From positions 248,001 to 312,000 of the forward strand of contig NZ_CANMIW010000003.1 of assembly GCF_947498005.1 (NCBI RefSeq): 64,000 bases of DNA, written 5' to 3'. This DNA is from an uncultured Winogradskyella sp. (GTDB taxonomy: Bacteria > Bacteroidota > Bacteroidia > Flavobacteriales > Flavobacteriaceae). The notes under the pieces are model-generated. The model made no database searches and was not told the origin of the DNA. It saw nothing but the letters and a program-made list of their open reading frames with translations. Below, one piece after another: positions 63,391 through 64,000 of the stretch (position 1 is the first letter of the stretch; each line of letters begins with the position of its first letter). Position numbers and translations under genes: made by a program.

Positions 63391-64000
63391 TTATTTAGCT
63401 TCAATTTCAATACTTTCCGTTGTACCATCCATTGGCACATTTTCTTTTTTAAGATGTTTATCTAAAAACTTTAAAATTCTACTATAAGATTCTATTTGAT
63501 TTTCCTTTTTAATAAAACCATGCCCTTCATCTTCAAACAACACATATTCTACCGGAACACCGTTTTTTCTAACACCAGCTACAATTTCATCACTTTCTAC
63601 CTGCAACACCCTTGGGTCTTGAGCGCCTTGTAACACAATTAATGGTTTAGTAACTTTATCTGTATGAAATAAAGGCGAAATTTGTTTCAGCCTCACAGAA
63701 TCTGCAGAAAAAGGGTCTCCTAATTCTAGGTATAATGACTCTCTAAATGATTCCCAATATGGCGGAATACTCTTCATGGTACGTATCCAATTGGTCACAC
63801 CAAATAGGTTAACGCCAACATCAAACTCTTCTGGAGTATATGTTAATGCAGCCATAGTCATGTAACCACCATAAGATCCACCAATGATACCTATTTTGTC
63901 GCCATTAATTTCTGGTTGTGATGCTAACCAGTTTTTACCTTCTACACAATCTTGTAAATCTTTCTCTCCATGATTACGATCATCCATTTTAAAAAATGTT
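63391..64000 (-). CDS. S9-family prolyl oligopeptidase-like protein (C-terminal part)
   Basis: The frame is open at the right window edge, so only the catalytic alpha/beta-hydrolase domain is visible (about 203 codons). The nucleophile Ser is in IIGGSYGGYMTM, the acid in LQGAQDPRV and the His in DEGHGFIKKENQ, as in dipeptidyl-peptidase IV and acylaminoacyl-peptidase types. The missing N-terminal part should be a beta-propeller. The C-terminal tail (MDGTTESIEIEAK) is short. Its terminator separates it from the Hachiman pair. Confidence 0.88.
   Translation of the reverse strand, partial: TFFKMDDRNHGEKDLQDCVEGKNWLASQPEINGDKIGIIGGSYGGYMTMAALTYTPEEFDVGVNLFGVTNWIRTMKSIPPYWESFRESLYLELGDPFSADSVRLKQISPLFHTDKVTKPLIVLQGAQDPRVLQVESDEIVAGVRKNGVPVEYVLFEDEGHGFIKKENQIESYSRILKFLDKHLKKENVPMDGTTESIEIEAK

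Overview
The window looks like the chromosome of a marine-type Flavobacteriaceae member (Bacteroidota). It is very AT-rich. It carries a PorX-type response regulator and a type IX secretion (T9SS) C-terminal sorting tail, and its promoters follow the Bacteroidota pattern (TTTG, about 19 nt, TAnnTTTG) rather than the sigma70 pattern. No species can be named from the sequence alone. I saw no tRNA, rRNA, CRISPR array, integrase or transposase.

Layout. (1) 1-4569: housekeeping genes: the end of porX, tsaE, a small secreted peptide overlapping a membrane protein gene, an alanine-dehydrogenase-family gene and a DUF4258-like protein. (2) 4661-42417: a roughly 38 kb Wzx/Wzy-type exopolysaccharide or capsule locus. 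It has UDP-glucuronate synthesis and 4-epimerisation, an acyltransferase, a flippase, a polymerase, four GT4-type glycosyltransferases, a GINT1-like protein, an asparagine-synthetase-like amidotransferase, an initiating sugar-phosphate transferase, a FemAB-like transferase, an amino-sugar pair (aminotransferase and 4,6-dehydratase), and a Wza-like exporter with a Wzc-like kinase at the end. Inside it lie an FkbH-like/ACP/MBOAT/SGNH cassette, a second MBOAT/SGNH pair and, on the opposite strand, a 2357-residue T9SS-exported pectate-lyase-like protein with 21 Ig-like modules. A strong bidirectional terminator closes the locus. (3) 42493-49006: proline dehydrogenase, aroB, a DinB-like protein, an Lrp/AsnC regulator, an M14 peptidase, a divergent XRE-type regulator with an array of operator-like palindromes, a lipoprotein and TerC. 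(4) 49170-51527: a third, orphan MBOAT/SGNH pair. (5) 51524-60022: topoisomerase IV (parC, a PH-like membrane gene, parE), an EamA transporter, two small proteins and ychF. (6) 60203-63237: a two-gene Hachiman-type defence module (hamA, hamB). (7) 63391-64000: the C-terminal part of an S9 peptidase.

How the genes may work together: the polymer probably contains uronic acid (UDP-GlcA and UDP-GalA) and a 4-amino-4,6-dideoxy sugar. It appears to be decorated by several envelope acyl-transfer pairs. The cassette at 22064-26462 resembles the logic of the Dlt system (carrier protein, MBOAT, SGNH protein), but an FkbH-like enzyme stands in for the loading ligase, which suggests a glyceroyl-like decoration. 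The secreted PL1-like enzyme could act on the GalA-containing polymer made next door. All functions are inferred from sequence motifs read by eye; no database search was run.
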